Shown: piece by piece, positions 7,999 through 16,687 of the stretch | Layout of the letters: each line of letters starts with the position of its first letter | Position numbering within the stretch: position 1 is the first letter of the stretch | Source: CAYLRY01 sp964386535 | GTDB taxonomy: Bacteria > Chloroflexota > Dehalococcoidia > Dehalococcoidales > UBA3254 | Direction: 5' to 3' | Length of the DNA: 64,000 nt | Assembly (NCBI GenBank): GCA_964386535.1 | Contig: CAYLRY010000011.1 | Span: forward strand, 5,666-69,665 | Position numbers and translations under genes: made by a program | Notes under the pieces: generated by a model | Told to the model about the DNA's origin: nothing | What the model saw: the letters and a program-made list of their open reading frames with translations, nothing else | Database searches by the model: none

Positions 7999-9366
7999 TC
8001 AATTCCTGAAGCTATGCAGAGGAGCGGGGATACGGCCGCCTCGCTGGATAAAATCCCGGCTGGAAAACCGGTTGACAGGCAGGATGGTAGCTCTGCCCAG
8101 AAGCCCACCGAACTCTACCTCCTCACCGGCTTTTTTACCGCAGACCGGGATGACTCGAACTGAGGTGGTTTTGTTGTTGACCATACCGATGGCTGCTTCA
8201 TCAGCAATAATGGCGGAAATTGTTTCTTCAGGGGTATTGCCCGGGATTGCGATCATGTCCAGTCCTACCGAACAAACGGAGGTCATGGCCTCCAGTTTAT
8301 CAAAAGAGATAGATCCTTTATTTACGGCCTCGATCATACCTGCATCTTCACTGACTGGAATAAAAGCGCCGGAAAGGCCGCCGGCATGGCTGCACGCCAT
8401 CAGACCTCCTTTTTTGATTGAATCAGTCAACAGGGCTAAAGCAGCCGTGGTCCCATGCGTGCCGCAGGACTCCAGTCCCATATCCTCCAGAATGTTGGCA
8501 ATGCTGTCTCCCATCCTCGGGGTAGGCGCCAGAGACAGATCGACGATACCGAAAGGTACATTCAGGCGCCGGGCTGCCTCCTGGGCCACCAGTTGACCGG
8601 CGCGCGTGATTTTAAAGGACATCCTTTTTATAGTCTCCGCCAGTTCATCAAAGGACTGACCGCGGGCTCTTCCCACCGCTGACCGGATCACCCCAGGGCC
8701 GCTGATGCCCACGTTGATGTTACATTCCCCTTCCCCAATCCCGGTAAAAGCCCCAGCCATAAACGGGTTGTCCTCTACCGCATTGGTAAAGACCGTCATC
8801 TTGGCGCAGCCGACGCTGTTTTGATTTGCGGTCAAACGCGCGGTCTCCTTGATGAGGTGGCCCATTTCCCTGATTACGTCCATGTTGAGCCCGGCTTTGG
8901 TGGTACCCACATTGACTGAAGCGCAGACCACATCCGTCCCGGACAGGGCTTCAGGAATGGAGTTGAGCAGCGTGCGGTCACCTTTGGAGCAGCCTTTATG
9001 TACCAGGGCGGAGAAGCCGCCGATGAAATCCACGCCTACCTCTTTGGCGCTGCGGTCCAGTGTTCTGGCAAACTCCAGGTAGCTGGTCTCGTCTGTGGCT
9101 CCGGCGATGAAACAGACAGGGGTGACGGCAATCCGCTTATTAACAATACGGATGCCATATTCCTCTTCGATTTCCTGCCCCACTTTAACCAGGTTACCAG
9201 CATAGGCGGTTATCTTGCGGTGTATTTTTTCCCGGGCTTTTTGACCGTCTGAGTCCGCACAATTAAAAAGGCTGATGCTCATGGTAATGGTACGGATATC
9301 CAGGTTTTCGTCCTGGATCATCCGGATGGTCTCCAGGATGTTTTCCCGGTTGATCAACGGCGTCAT
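7999..9366 (-). CDS. UPF0210 (DUF711, PFL-like) family protein
   Basis: 455 residues, full family length. Recognised by [17 protein letters not shown] near the start, [19 protein letters not shown] around residue 125, and [22 protein letters not shown] in the C-terminal half. The fold is related to pyruvate formate-lyase, but the conserved family has no proven reaction and I see no glycyl radical motif. A GGAG site lies 9 nt before the ATG. It is followed in transcription by nothing close, but preceded 197 nt upstream by the ACT-domain gene with which it is commonly paired in other genomes, so the ACT protein may regulate it or share its pathway. Confidence 0.87.
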   Translation of the reverse strand: MTPLINRENILETIRMIQDENLDIRTITMSISLFNCADSDGQKAREKIHRKITAYAGNLVKVGQEIEEEYGIRIVNKRIAVTPVCFIAGATDETSYLEFARTLDRSAKEVGVDFIGGFSALVHKGCSKGDRTLLNSIPEALSGTDVVCASVNVGTTKAGLNMDVIREMGHLIKETARLTANQNSVGCAKMTVFTNAVEDNPFMAGAFTGIGEGECNINVGISGPGVIRSAVGRARGQSFDELAETIKRMSFKITRAGQLVAQEAARRLNVPFGIVDLSLAPTPRMGDSIANILEDMGLESCGTHGTTAALALLTDSIKKGGLMACSHAGGLSGAFIPVSEDAGMIEAVNKGSISFDKLEAMTSVCSVGLDMIAIPGNTPEETISAIIADEAAIGMVNNKTTSVRVIPVCGKKAGEEVEFGGLLGRATILPVNRFSSRDFIQRGGRIPAPLHSFRN

Positions 9367-9563
9367 TTTGGTTTACTCCATGTTTCCGCTTAATACTTTA
9401 TAATAATTCCTGGCTTAGCTATAAAAGGCAGCGGTTATGTTGTTTGAGCTTAGAGCAGCATCTTACGCAGGAGTGGATTTTGAAAATTACACCTTTTTAC
9501 ACTCCAGTCATAACCGATAACACTCAATTGAAAACAGATAGCTTTTACCTTCCACCCTTTTTT

Positions 9564-9833
9564 CTACACCTGATGCATGGCATTAAAAATATCTTCCCGC
9601 TGGATCACGATCTGCATACCCAGCTCTTTTCCCTTAATCTCCAGTTTTTCTTTTATCTCATGAAAAGCGCCTTTAGCATCGGTCATATCCACAATCATGA
9701 TCATGGCGAAATACTCCTGGAGCAGGGTCTGGCTGATATCCAGGATGTTGATACCGGCTGATGCCAGCTCATTACTGACGCCGGCGATAATACCCTTGCG
9801 GTCTTTCCCGATCACTGTAATTACAGCGCGCAT
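9564..9833 (-). CDS. ACT domain protein (UPF0237 family)
   Basis: Single ACT domain, 89 residues with the ATG at 9833, the standard length of this family. It reads MRAVITVIGKDRKGIIAGVS, then ILDISQTLLQEYFAMIMIVD: the beta-alpha-beta ligand-binding ACT layout of GcvR-like regulators, which usually bind amino acids. A GAGG Shine-Dalgarno lies 9 nt before this ATG; an upstream TTG at 9848 would run through that site and was not chosen. Upstream of UPF0210 on the same strand, a pairing seen in many bacteria. Confidence 0.85.
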   Translation of the reverse strand: MRAVITVIGKDRKGIIAGVSNELASAGINILDISQTLLQEYFAMIMIVDMTDAKGAFHEIKEKLEIKGKELGMQIVIQREDIFNAMHQV

Positions 9834-10153
9834 TAACAATCCTCGCAAAAAAGAATTTACTTTGACTTAAATGTAACCAACACCCGGAACAAAGTCAATT
9901 ACAGGAGTATCGGTCCCACAGTTCAATTTGTTAAGATGGTGGTTTTTAATTACATAATTCATGTTTACGAAACTTGGAAATCTGTCCCGAGCAACCCAGA
10001 CTTACCTTTTTCCGGCCGGATCCGGTCAGTCAGGAAATCTGCGTTTCACTGTTAAAAATGGCTGGATGAGTCTGAGTATTGACGGTGGATGGTCACAGAG
10101 ACCTCACGCTTAATTGATGCTATTTGATGGTGGATTTTAAACCGCAAGTCTGA

Positions 10154-10182
10154 TTGACATACGTACACGACTGGTCTATACT
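10154..10182 (+). promoter_or_regulatory. Strong sigma-70 type promoter for the UroD-like gene
   Basis: Consensus TTGACA (10154-10159), 17 nt, TATACT (10177-10182), about 67 nt before the TTG start at 10249. The rest of 9834-10248 holds no gene. Just upstream, around 10120-10140, TTTGATGGTGGATTTT resembles one end of the ~100 bp palindromic repeat family. Confidence 0.75.
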
Positions 10183-10248
10183 CTTACAAATTATAATATT
10201 TTCCCTTTAATTCACCATTTACTGCAAATAAGAGAGGAGGGTTACGGC

Positions 10249-11562
10249 TTGAAGACTATTAAAACAGCCAAAAACCGCGGAAAAGACATAGAAACGCTAA
10301 GAGCTGAGATTGAGAAGAAAAGCGGCAGGACGCCGGAACAGCTCTATGAAGAAAGAGAAAAAAGGGTCAGGGAGGCTATTGAGCTAAAAGAGCCGGATAG
10401 AATACCCATCCTGGTCAATCCGGACCCCAGCCGGTATGCCGGTCTTCCTCGTTCCGCAGCATACTACAACCCGGTAGCCTGGAAACTGGCTATCCGGCAA
10501 ATCACGCTGGATTTTGAGCCTGATCTGGCCAATGCCGGTTTTGCCAGCGCCGGCCCCGCCTGGGATGCTCTGGAAGTCAAGAACCGTTTGTGGCCGGGGG
10601 GTCCGCTGCCTCCTGACTATGAATACCAGTTCATCGAAGGGGAGTACATGAAAGAGGATGAGTATGATCTGTTGATCAATGATCCTACTGATTTTATGCT
10701 GCGCTGCTATCTACCGAGGGTTTACGGCGCCCTGGCCCCTTTAGCTAAAATGCCCTCCATATCTTATATGTATATGGGATTTGAAGGCATAACTACCCTT
10801 TTCACCCGACCGGAATTCAAGCAAATGGCCAGGGCACTGACCAAAGCCGGCCGGGAGATGGAGAAATTTCGCCAGCTTACAGGGGATGCCCAGGAAGAAT
10901 TAGCTCTGCTGGGATTCCCACCTTTTTCTTTTTCCGGGTCGGTCGGCGTAGGTTTTGCACCCTTCGACACTATTTCCAGCTCTTTAAGAGGCATGAAAGG
11001 CTCTATGCTGGATATGTACCGCCAGCCGGAAAAACTGATCCAGGCCTGCGATATTATACTTCAAAGGCGAATTGCACGGGCGGTCCCGGCTGATCCAAAA
11101 AAAAGGGGCAATCCCAAGAGGGTGGGTATGCCTCTCTGGAGGGGAGACCTGGCCTTTATGTCCGATGCACAGTTCCAGAGGTTCTACTGGCCTGGGCTCA
11201 AGAAGGCCATGCAGACCCTGATAGATCTGGGCTACATCCCCATGCCTTTCTTCGAAGCCAGGTTTGGCAAACGCCTGGAATGTCTTCTCGAATTACCCAG
11301 GGGCAAGGTGATCGCTTCCGTGGACCACACGGATGCAGTGCTGGCGAAAGAAATCCTGGGCGGACACTGCTGCGTTTCCACCGGAGGGCCGTCATCATTG
11401 AAGCTACATTCCTTGAAGGAAGTGGAAGAATATTATAAAAAGCTGATGGATGCTTGCAAAAAAGGCGGCGGATTGATGCTCAACATCCGGCTGCCGGACA
11501 GGGCCGGGAAAGAGGATGTCCAGGCTATGCTGAATTCTTTAAGAGAGTATGCCAGGTACTAA
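10249..11562 (+). CDS. Uroporphyrinogen decarboxylase-like (UroD/MtaA superfamily) protein
   Basis: 437-residue TIM-barrel protein of the UroD superfamily, which covers uroporphyrinogen decarboxylase and the methylcobamide:CoM-type methyltransferases MtaA/CmuA. Seen: the family opening EREKRVREAIELKEPDRIPI at residues 40-60, MPLWRGDLAFMSDAQFQRFY in the middle, and GHCCVSTGGPSSL near residue 375, where methyltransferases carry zinc ligands. In an anaerobe without a haem gene context, a corrinoid methyltransferase role is more likely than haem synthesis (inference). The TTG start is supported by GAGGAGGGT 8-15 nt upstream, and by a strong promoter. The first ~40 residues are a charged helical extension. 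Confidence 0.8.
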   Translation: MKTIKTAKNRGKDIETLRAEIEKKSGRTPEQLYEEREKRVREAIELKEPDRIPILVNPDPSRYAGLPRSAAYYNPVAWKLAIRQITLDFEPDLANAGFASAGPAWDALEVKNRLWPGGPLPPDYEYQFIEGEYMKEDEYDLLINDPTDFMLRCYLPRVYGALAPLAKMPSISYMYMGFEGITTLFTRPEFKQMARALTKAGREMEKFRQLTGDAQEELALLGFPPFSFSGSVGVGFAPFDTISSSLRGMKGSMLDMYRQPEKLIQACDIILQRRIARAVPADPKKRGNPKRVGMPLWRGDLAFMSDAQFQRFYWPGLKKAMQTLIDLGYIPMPFFEARFGKRLECLLELPRGKVIASVDHTDAVLAKEILGGHCCVSTGGPSSLKLHSLKEVEEYYKKLMDACKKGGGLMLNIRLPDRAGKEDVQAMLNSLREYARY

Positions 11563-11731
11563 CCAAGTAAGGACCCTCACGTATGGGTTTATAGGCTGTC
11601 AGTATTTCGAAAACCACCGGACCTGTGAACAGCTCAGACGGTTAATGCCGTTGAACATGTATTTTGTACCAGGGAATCGTAAAATTCGTGAATGACTCCG
11701 GATGGATGACTGTTCATCACACGGTAAGCAA

Positions 11732-12247
11732 TCACAGTTGCCAAATTTTTAGGCAGGGATACATCAGCTTGACCTGCACTCCCCCCTTGACCACCAGACC
11801 CTCATAGCCTTTTCGGATCTTATAAAGTCCAAAACAGTCCTCTCCAAAATGCAGGCAGAGGGACTCTTTCCAGGCGGTCTGATCAAAACAGATTAACCCA
11901 CAGTCTTTAATATCAAATACCACCACCAGGTCCAACTCAATTTTACTCCGCCAGCGGCTCAAAGTGGTTTCTATAATATTCTGCAGACAAGTCTCCAGTT
12001 CTGGACGGGACAGATCCCGGATATCCACAATCAAGCTTAAATCGATATCCGAATCTGGTCTGGCTCCTCCCTTTAATCCCCTTGACCCGTGCAGAATGAC
12101 ACGAGTTATCTTTTCGTCCACCACCAGATTGGCGGATAAAAGCAGAGAATATGTTTCCGGCAAGAGGGATTTCAATTCAGGTAAAAAACTTGTGACCTGT
12201 ACCAACCTATTTTTCCTGTAAATGTATCTAAGAGTCCGGTTTTCCAA
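11732..12247 (-). CDS. Nucleotidyltransferase domain protein
   Basis: 171 residues of the pol-beta nucleotidyltransferase superfamily. The signature HGSRGLKGG (Gly54-Ser55) followed by DSDIDLSLIV places the two metal-binding Asp at 67 and 69. Relatives are MNT/KNTase-type enzymes, including antitoxins of the HEPN/MNT kind and aminoglycoside transferases. No HEPN partner is adjacent; the HEPN-like remnant in this window is 14 kb away. The start is uncertain: TTG at 12247 has no clear Shine-Dalgarno, and no in-frame ATG lies before the signature. It stands alone between divergent neighbours. Confidence 0.72.
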   Translation of the reverse strand: MENRTLRYIYRKNRLVQVTSFLPELKSLLPETYSLLLSANLVVDEKITRVILHGSRGLKGGARPDSDIDLSLIVDIRDLSRPELETCLQNIIETTLSRWRSKIELDLVVVFDIKDCGLICFDQTAWKESLCLHFGEDCFGLYKIRKGYEGLVVKGGVQVKLMYPCLKIWQL

Positions 12248-12402
12248 ACATATTGCCCGTCCGGCAGTAGATCAATTTCTCTGTCGGGCACCACTCTTAC
12301 TACTATCGAAATTTTTTAACCTGTGTTTTTGATTTTCCGAGATTTGATCTTCAAGATCTATTCATTGCTAATATCCGGAAATTGGAGCTATTTTCCAGCC
12401 CG

Positions 12403-12837
12403 CTACCGGTTCTGCCTCCTAAATAATAATCCCAGCAGTATTACCACCCCGGCAGCTATTAAAACCAGCGGCCACCACTGATCAAATCCATATATAAAAG
12501 CCAGGCCTACGAAAATCAGGATAACACCCGGAATGACTTTACCCGATGCCGCATGTCGGTATTCGATGTTCAGGTAGTGGACGCCGGCGTCGATCAGGAA
12601 TACCACCCCCAGACCTACCAGAAAATACTTCCACCAGATTTCCCAGGTGATCCAATCCTGTGTGGCGGCGAACAGCAGGAAGCCCAGTACAATCAGTACC
12701 AGGCCAGGGAATAGGCCCCGCAGTGAACTTCTACCCCTCTTATCAAATCTATCATGGTGCATTTCCTGTTCTGCCTCTTTACCGCTGAGGTATTCTGTTT
12801 TAGTCTCTTTTGATTCACTGAACCTGACATCCTGCAT
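12403..12837 (-). CDS. Small membrane protein, LiaF/DUF5668-like transmembrane domain
   Basis: 144 residues with the ATG at 12837, chosen because AAGGAGG lies 5 nt upstream. The first ~45 residues are charged, then four hydrophobic helices follow, in two repeats of the form FPGLVLIVLGFLLF and IPGVILIFVGLAFIYG, each ended by a WW or W-rich turn. That tandem layout is typical of the N-terminal membrane domain of LiaF and DUF5668 proteins, which act in cell-envelope stress control. Next to the DUF4870-like membrane gene and the GIN lipoprotein on the same strand, which fits such a role (inference). Confidence 0.7.
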   Translation of the reverse strand: MQDVRFSESKETKTEYLSGKEAEQEMHHDRFDKRGRSSLRGLFPGLVLIVLGFLLFAATQDWITWEIWWKYFLVGLGVVFLIDAGVHYLNIEYRHAASGKVIPGVILIFVGLAFIYGFDQWWPLVLIAAGVVILLGLLFRRQNR

Positions 12838-12966
12838 GTTCAACCTCCTTACCCGGATAATACTATCAATTTCAAATATTACCAATAATTCAATAGCCTG
12901 CTGTCAGATGCTGCGTTCCGGTAGGTAAACCGGTGTACCGGGACTCAGGAATAACAGATAATAAAA

Positions 12967-13932
12967 TCAATATTTACCCTCTACTACATTGATGATCAAG
13001 CGGATAGTCCTGGTCAATGCTGCAATGCCGAAACCTATGGCAAACAATATCAGTGTTATCGCAGTGCCTACCTGAACTCCCCAGACTGCGTCAGGATTGG
13101 GCAGCACGTTGAAATCGAATGGGAATATGGAGAGTAATGAAATTATTGTTGCCAGTCCGAAAACATCCAGGATGATATGCACACCCTGCCTGAGCAGGTA
13201 TTTATCAAAAGCGATAAGGAAGGCATGCCCGATGATGGAAAGGGCCAGCGTGGCATTCAGCAGCGGCAGCCAGGCGTTAATATCAGAGGTTACCAGTGTA
13301 TGCATGTACCAGTAAGTACCACCGTCCATCTCAACCGGCTGGTAAAAAGCGATATATTGATTAAAGAAATTGAAAAAGATGATCAGAACAATGCTCCAGG
13401 CAATGGCCAGGGAAGAGCCGGCTATCCTGCCCGCTCTGCCTCCGTAAGTATAATATCTGGCTCTGAAAGCCTCACGTTTGGCCGTGTTTATGACAGCCGG
13501 AGGAGCAGGAAGTGCTGAGGCCGCGGGTTGCTCTGCGGTGGAGCTGTATTTTTCATCATGGGAGCTCTGGGCAGAAGCCCCCAATGAATCTGCAGTCAAC
13601 TTTTCCGCCAGGTTGCCGGCCCAGGGCATCTTAAACATTTCACCGGCGTTGGCTTTAATCATCAGGATGATCCACAGGATAAAGCCGAGGGCAGTCAGCA
13701 GCCCGGAGAAAGCCGGACCGGCAAATGGGATATTCCCCAAAATAATCCCGGCTGCCGTCAAAGCGCCGAAGATGATGATGGATTGCAAAGCATGGAAACG
13801 GATATATCGGTTTTTTTGCTCCAGTACCAGAAATACAATACCGCTTACCCATCCAGCTACATAGCATAGAAGGCCGGCTAAATTAGGCGAAAGGTCTTTT
13901 AAAGTGCGGTCCTGTTCAGTTCTCATCTCCAT
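12967..13932 (-). CDS. DUF4870-like multi-pass membrane protein with extra C-terminal domain
   Basis: 321 residues from ATG 13932 (AAGGAG 7 nt upstream). The first ~110 residues match the DUF4870/Tic20-like layout: LAGLLCYVAGWVSGIVFLVL, then YIRFHALQSII, then two helices ending in FKMPWAG. A proline- and alanine-rich linker (residues ~125-150) leads to a second membrane part with four more helices and the conserved-looking GRAGRIAGSSLAIAWS. Function of DUF4870 is unknown. Co-directional with the GIN lipoprotein upstream (43 nt apart) and the LiaF-like gene downstream. Confidence 0.72.
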   Translation of the reverse strand: MEMRTEQDRTLKDLSPNLAGLLCYVAGWVSGIVFLVLEQKNRYIRFHALQSIIIFGALTAAGIILGNIPFAGPAFSGLLTALGFILWIILMIKANAGEMFKMPWAGNLAEKLTADSLGASAQSSHDEKYSSTAEQPAASALPAPPAVINTAKREAFRARYYTYGGRAGRIAGSSLAIAWSIVLIIFFNFFNQYIAFYQPVEMDGGTYWYMHTLVTSDINAWLPLLNATLALSIIGHAFLIAFDKYLLRQGVHIILDVFGLATIISLLSIFPFDFNVLPNPDAVWGVQVGTAITLILFAIGFGIAALTRTIRLIINVVEGKY

Positions 13933-13975
13933 CAAATATCTCCTTGGAAATTCAAATTTTTTACACCTTTTTAAA

Positions 13976-14752
13976 TTACTGTTTGTTGGTTAAGGTTGAA
14001 GCGCCATTGACATTTACTTTGCCCAGGACAGGGTTCCCGTAATATTGCAATGTTGAAGCTCCCGTGACATCTACATTAAGAGTTCCGCCGGTGTTTATCA
14101 CTGCTTTACTGGCCCCGCTGACTTCAGCGTCAGCGTTTTGCAGCACCAGATTCCCGGTTATGGACTGGCTGGCTCCTGAGACGCTGAACCGGGTATTACC
14201 GGCTGAGCCGGATAACTCGCAGCGGCTGGCGCCTGATACCACGATCTCTGTGTCCAGAGCTTTGAGCTGCCCGCTGATCTTGCTGGCGCCGGAAACCTCT
14301 ATACGGGTTTTACCGCTCTCCATCTCCATTTCAACACGGCTGGCGCCGGATGCCTCCAGATCGAAGTCATCAATAGATTGGAATCCTTTAAGTGTCCCCT
14401 GGGAAGCACCGGATACATTCAGGGCCTCCAGGGCAGGCATGGTTATGACGGCTTTTGTCTCAGCATTGGAGTAGCTGGCCGGCTTGAGCTTTATAACCAG
14501 GGTTTTCCCGGATTGAGAAAGATCCAGACGGGAGATCAAATTATCATCTGTAGAAACCATCACGCTGTAGGTCTCAGCTCTGGTGATTTCAAAATGAAAG
14601 GCGCTTGACACCTCAATCCTGGAAAAATCTTTAAAGCTATATTCTTTGGTCACAATATTTCCGGATCCTTTGATAAAACCAAAACCATTACATCCTGCCA
14701 GAAATAAAACAGCCGCCAGGCTAAAAGCTAAAATTAAAAATAATTTTTTCAT
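13976..14752 (-). CDS. GIN-domain (DUF2807) lipoprotein
   Basis: 258 residues. Signal peptide with lipobox LAGC (Cys21), then a beta-helix made of about eight short repeats, each carrying SGAS or a close variant (NVSGAS, EASGAS, EVSGAS, VVSGAS, SVSGAS, EVSGAS, DVTGAS, VNGAS). This is the right-handed beta-solenoid of the head GIN/DUF2807 family, also found at the C-terminus of PspC- and LiaF-like proteins. It would sit on the outer face of the membrane. First gene of a likely minus-strand trio with the two membrane proteins downstream. The repeat is a natural spot for recombination-driven length change. Confidence 0.85.
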   Translation of the reverse strand: MKKLFLILAFSLAAVLFLAGCNGFGFIKGSGNIVTKEYSFKDFSRIEVSSAFHFEITRAETYSVMVSTDDNLISRLDLSQSGKTLVIKLKPASYSNAETKAVITMPALEALNVSGASQGTLKGFQSIDDFDLEASGASRVEMEMESGKTRIEVSGASKISGQLKALDTEIVVSGASRCELSGSAGNTRFSVSGASQSITGNLVLQNADAEVSGASKAVINTGGTLNVDVTGASTLQYYGNPVLGKVNVNGASTLTNKQ

Positions 14753-14909
14753 AAGGGTCTCCTTTTCATCGAGTTCCGGGTTTGTCTCTGATAAAAATAT
14801 CTACTATAAATTTGAATGATATTCAATACATATGAAGTCCGTTTCCCGCTACCATATTCCCACTTATTACAAAGGGCATGCGGGAGAGAACCGGATGGTA
14901 ACTCTTTCC

Positions 14910-15065
14910 TTAACGCCATCTGCTGAATTCCTTTTGGTGATCACAATCGATTCTGTCACTGATCTTTCCGCAGTGTAAACAATACTGATAAGGGCGGTGA
15001 TCAGTAACTATATCCACAAACGCATGTCCCTGAAAAATGCAATAAACATATCTTAAAATCCACAT
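14910..15065 (-). CDS. 51-residue CxxC mini-protein
   Basis: Short gene with a clear Shine-Dalgarno (GAGGAG, 7 nt before the ATG at 15065) and a TAA stop. The product begins MWILRYVYCIFQGH and continues YQYCLHCGKISDRIDCDH, so a CxxC pair, a third Cys followed by His, and further His could form one zinc knuckle. I do not recognise the family. It lies between the GIN lipoprotein and the response regulator; the remainder of 14753-15294 holds element B and the regulator promoter. Confidence 0.55.
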   Translation of the reverse strand: MWILRYVYCIFQGHAFVDIVTDHRPYQYCLHCGKISDRIDCDHQKEFSRWR

Positions 15066-15118
15066 CCTGTTTCTCCTCTTTTGCAGCATATTTAAAGTGT
15101 AATAGAGGTCTTTTGAAT

Positions 15119-15192
15119 ATACGCCCTGCTACAGGGGAGAATCTATGATGGACTATGGTTGAGTTTTTGGCCTGGTCAAACGGCCAGGTTGG
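15119..15192 (+). repeat. Bipartite element, copy B
   Basis: ATACGCCCTGCT (15119-15130), GAGTTTTT, then a near-perfect palindrome CCTGGTC, 4 nt, GGCCAGG (15171-15188). It lies about 20 nt upstream of the candidate -35 box of the response regulator, a position fit for an operator. Copy C aligns to it without gaps over 74 nt, about 60 percent identical, with the identities bunched at the two ends. Confidence 0.65.
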
Positions 15193-15209
15193 GAAAGAAC
15201 CAACATAAC

Positions 15210-15238
15210 TTGCGTCCTTCTTGAAATACCTCTAATAT
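15210..15238 (+). promoter_or_regulatory. Candidate promoter of the response regulator
   Basis: TTGCGT (15210-15215), 17 nt, TAATAT (15233-15238), 56 nt before the ATG at 15295. The palindrome of element B ends about 22 nt upstream of the -35 box. Confidence 0.5.
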
Positions 15239-15294
15239 ATAACCTGAAACTATTTTAATTAATCTACAATTTGAACGGTTAAGGAGGAGAAGCA

Positions 15295-15936
15295 ATGACA
15301 ACATCTTCACCTATCCGTGTATTATTAGTTGACGATCATGCAGTTGTCCGCAGCGGTCTTGGAGCTGTTTTATTGTCTTATGAAGATTTATCCCTGGTAG
15401 GTGAAGCTGGCAATGGACAGGAAGCCATTGATTTATGTGCCAGACATCAGCCGGACGTAGTCTTGATGGATATTTTAATGCCCGTGATGGATGGAGTTAC
15501 AGCCACCCGCGCCATTCATGAAAAATGGCCGGATGTCCGTATCATCGCTCTAACCAGCTATAAAGAAAAAGACATGGTAGAAGGCGCTCTGAAAGCAGGA
15601 GCTATGAGTTATCTTATTAAAAACGTCTCCGCAGATGAACTGGTAGGGGCCATCCGGGGAGCTATGTCGGGCCAGCCCAGGTTATCACCTGAAGCCGCCC
15701 AGGTATTAATCCAGGAGATCAAAAAACCCTCGGAGCCGGTCTACGATCTAACAGAACGAGAAAAGGAGATACTGAGCTTGATGGTGGAAGGTCTCCCCAA
15801 TACCTCCATTGCCGATAAACTGGTTGTGAGCCATTCTACGGTAAAATTTCATGTGAGCAATATACTCTCCAAGCTAGGAGTGACCAGCCGCACGGAGGCT
15901 GTGGCTCTGGCGCTTAAACATAACCTGGTCAAATGA
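15295..15936 (+). CDS. NarL/LiaR-type response regulator
   Basis: 213 residues: receiver domain (Asp13, Asp14, phospho-acceptor Asp59 in LMDILMP, Thr87, Lys109) and a LuxR-type helix-turn-helix (LTEREKEILSLM from residue 152, recognition region STVKFHVSNILSKL). It is activated by phosphorylation from a sensor kinase, but no histidine kinase gene is in this window, so it is an orphan here. Start fixed by AAGGAGG before ATG. Element B lies upstream and inverted element C overlaps its last codons (HNLVK and the TGA), which suggests autoregulation or a mobile cassette. Regulators of this type (LiaR, DegU) bind short inverted repeats; the nearby LiaF-like and GIN genes are likely targets (inference). 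Confidence 0.93.
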   Translation: MTTSSPIRVLLVDDHAVVRSGLGAVLLSYEDLSLVGEAGNGQEAIDLCARHQPDVVLMDILMPVMDGVTATRAIHEKWPDVRIIALTSYKEKDMVEGALKAGAMSYLIKNVSADELVGAIRGAMSGQPRLSPEAAQVLIQEIKKPSEPVYDLTEREKEILSLMVEGLPNTSIADKLVVSHSTVKFHVSNILSKLGVTSRTEAVALALKHNLVK

Positions 15937-15993
15937 CCAGTTAAAAAACTGTCCGCATTACTAAAGCTTAATCCCCCCGGAAGCAGGGCGTAT
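15920..15993 (-). repeat. Bipartite element, copy C (inverted)
   Basis: Read on the minus strand from 15993: ATACGCCCTGCT, AGTTTTTT, then AACTGGTC, 4 nt, GACCAGGTT (palindrome 15924-15942). The distance from block to palindrome is 53 nt, the same as in copy B. It overlaps both the end of the regulator gene and the left part of its terminator. Confidence 0.6.
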
Positions 15994-16011
15994 CCGGGGG
16001 GCCTTTTTTTT
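15973..16011 (+). terminator. Intrinsic terminator of the response regulator
   Basis: Nine-bp G/C-rich stem (CCCCCCGGA with TCCGGGGGG), 11-nt loop, then T8 after two C. It lies 36 nt after the regulator stop. Confidence 0.9.
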
Positions 16012-16240
16012 ATACTGGAAATCGTAATCACCAAGAGTGACGAGTTCCCAGGTTCTAGTTTTCAGTTCCCAATGGGAAAAAGAGTTGGGGTTTATACGTA
16101 TTGGCAACCCATCCGATTAACCGGATGAAGATGCGTGTTTTAAGCCGGAGTTTATCTTCTCTATAAAACCTGCCCGAATGAGCTGTTGATATATAAAGTG
16201 AAAAGAGTTTTTTTAGAAATTTCGGTTTAAGGAGGTTAAA

Positions 16241-16603
16241 ATGTCTACCCAGATTATTAAAGAAAATCCCAGAACAGCCAAACCGGTAGTAGCCGGGGCG
16301 CTGAGTATTTTTTCCGGTGTTTGCTGTCTTTTAGGGGTACTGGGATTGTTGATCGCTATTGCAGCGATAAATATCCCGGGATTCTCCGAATTGCCTGTGA
16401 ATATCAGTGCCGTCCTCTGGATCATTACTATTCCCCTGGCGGTAGTGGGGATTCTGGCCATAATCGGCGGCATTTTCAATATTCAGAGGAAATACTGGGG
16501 GTGGGCGCTATTGGGTTCCATTGTATCTATTTTTCCCTCGTTCTGGCTAGGTATAGCTTCTACCGTATTGACCGCTGTTTCAAAAAATGAATTCTCTGAA
16601 TAG
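16241..16603 (+). CDS. Small membrane protein of unknown function
   Basis: 120 residues, start supported by AAGGAGG 5 nt before ATG. After a short polar N-terminus (~15 residues) there are three to four hydrophobic helices, with CCLLGVLGLLIAIAA and VVGILAIIGGIFNI, a charged turn QRKYWGW, and a last helix. The pattern resembles DUF4190-like small membrane proteins but no motif is decisive. It lies between two response-regulator genes, so a part in membrane stress sensing is possible but not shown. Confidence 0.6.
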   Translation: MSTQIIKENPRTAKPVVAGALSIFSGVCCLLGVLGLLIAIAAINIPGFSELPVNISAVLWIITIPLAVVGILAIIGGIFNIQRKYWGWALLGSIVSIFPSFWLGIASTVLTAVSKNEFSE

Positions 16604-16687
16604 CTTTATTTATTTTTTTAAGTTTGTCATGCGGGCTGTTTATCATGTTTTATATGGCGTTCTTATGGGGAATACTACGGGGGTCTG

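Noticed and set aside
8072..8596. 174-codon open frame on the plus strand
   Set aside because: Antisense to the UPF0210 gene, with no ribosome site and no family features.
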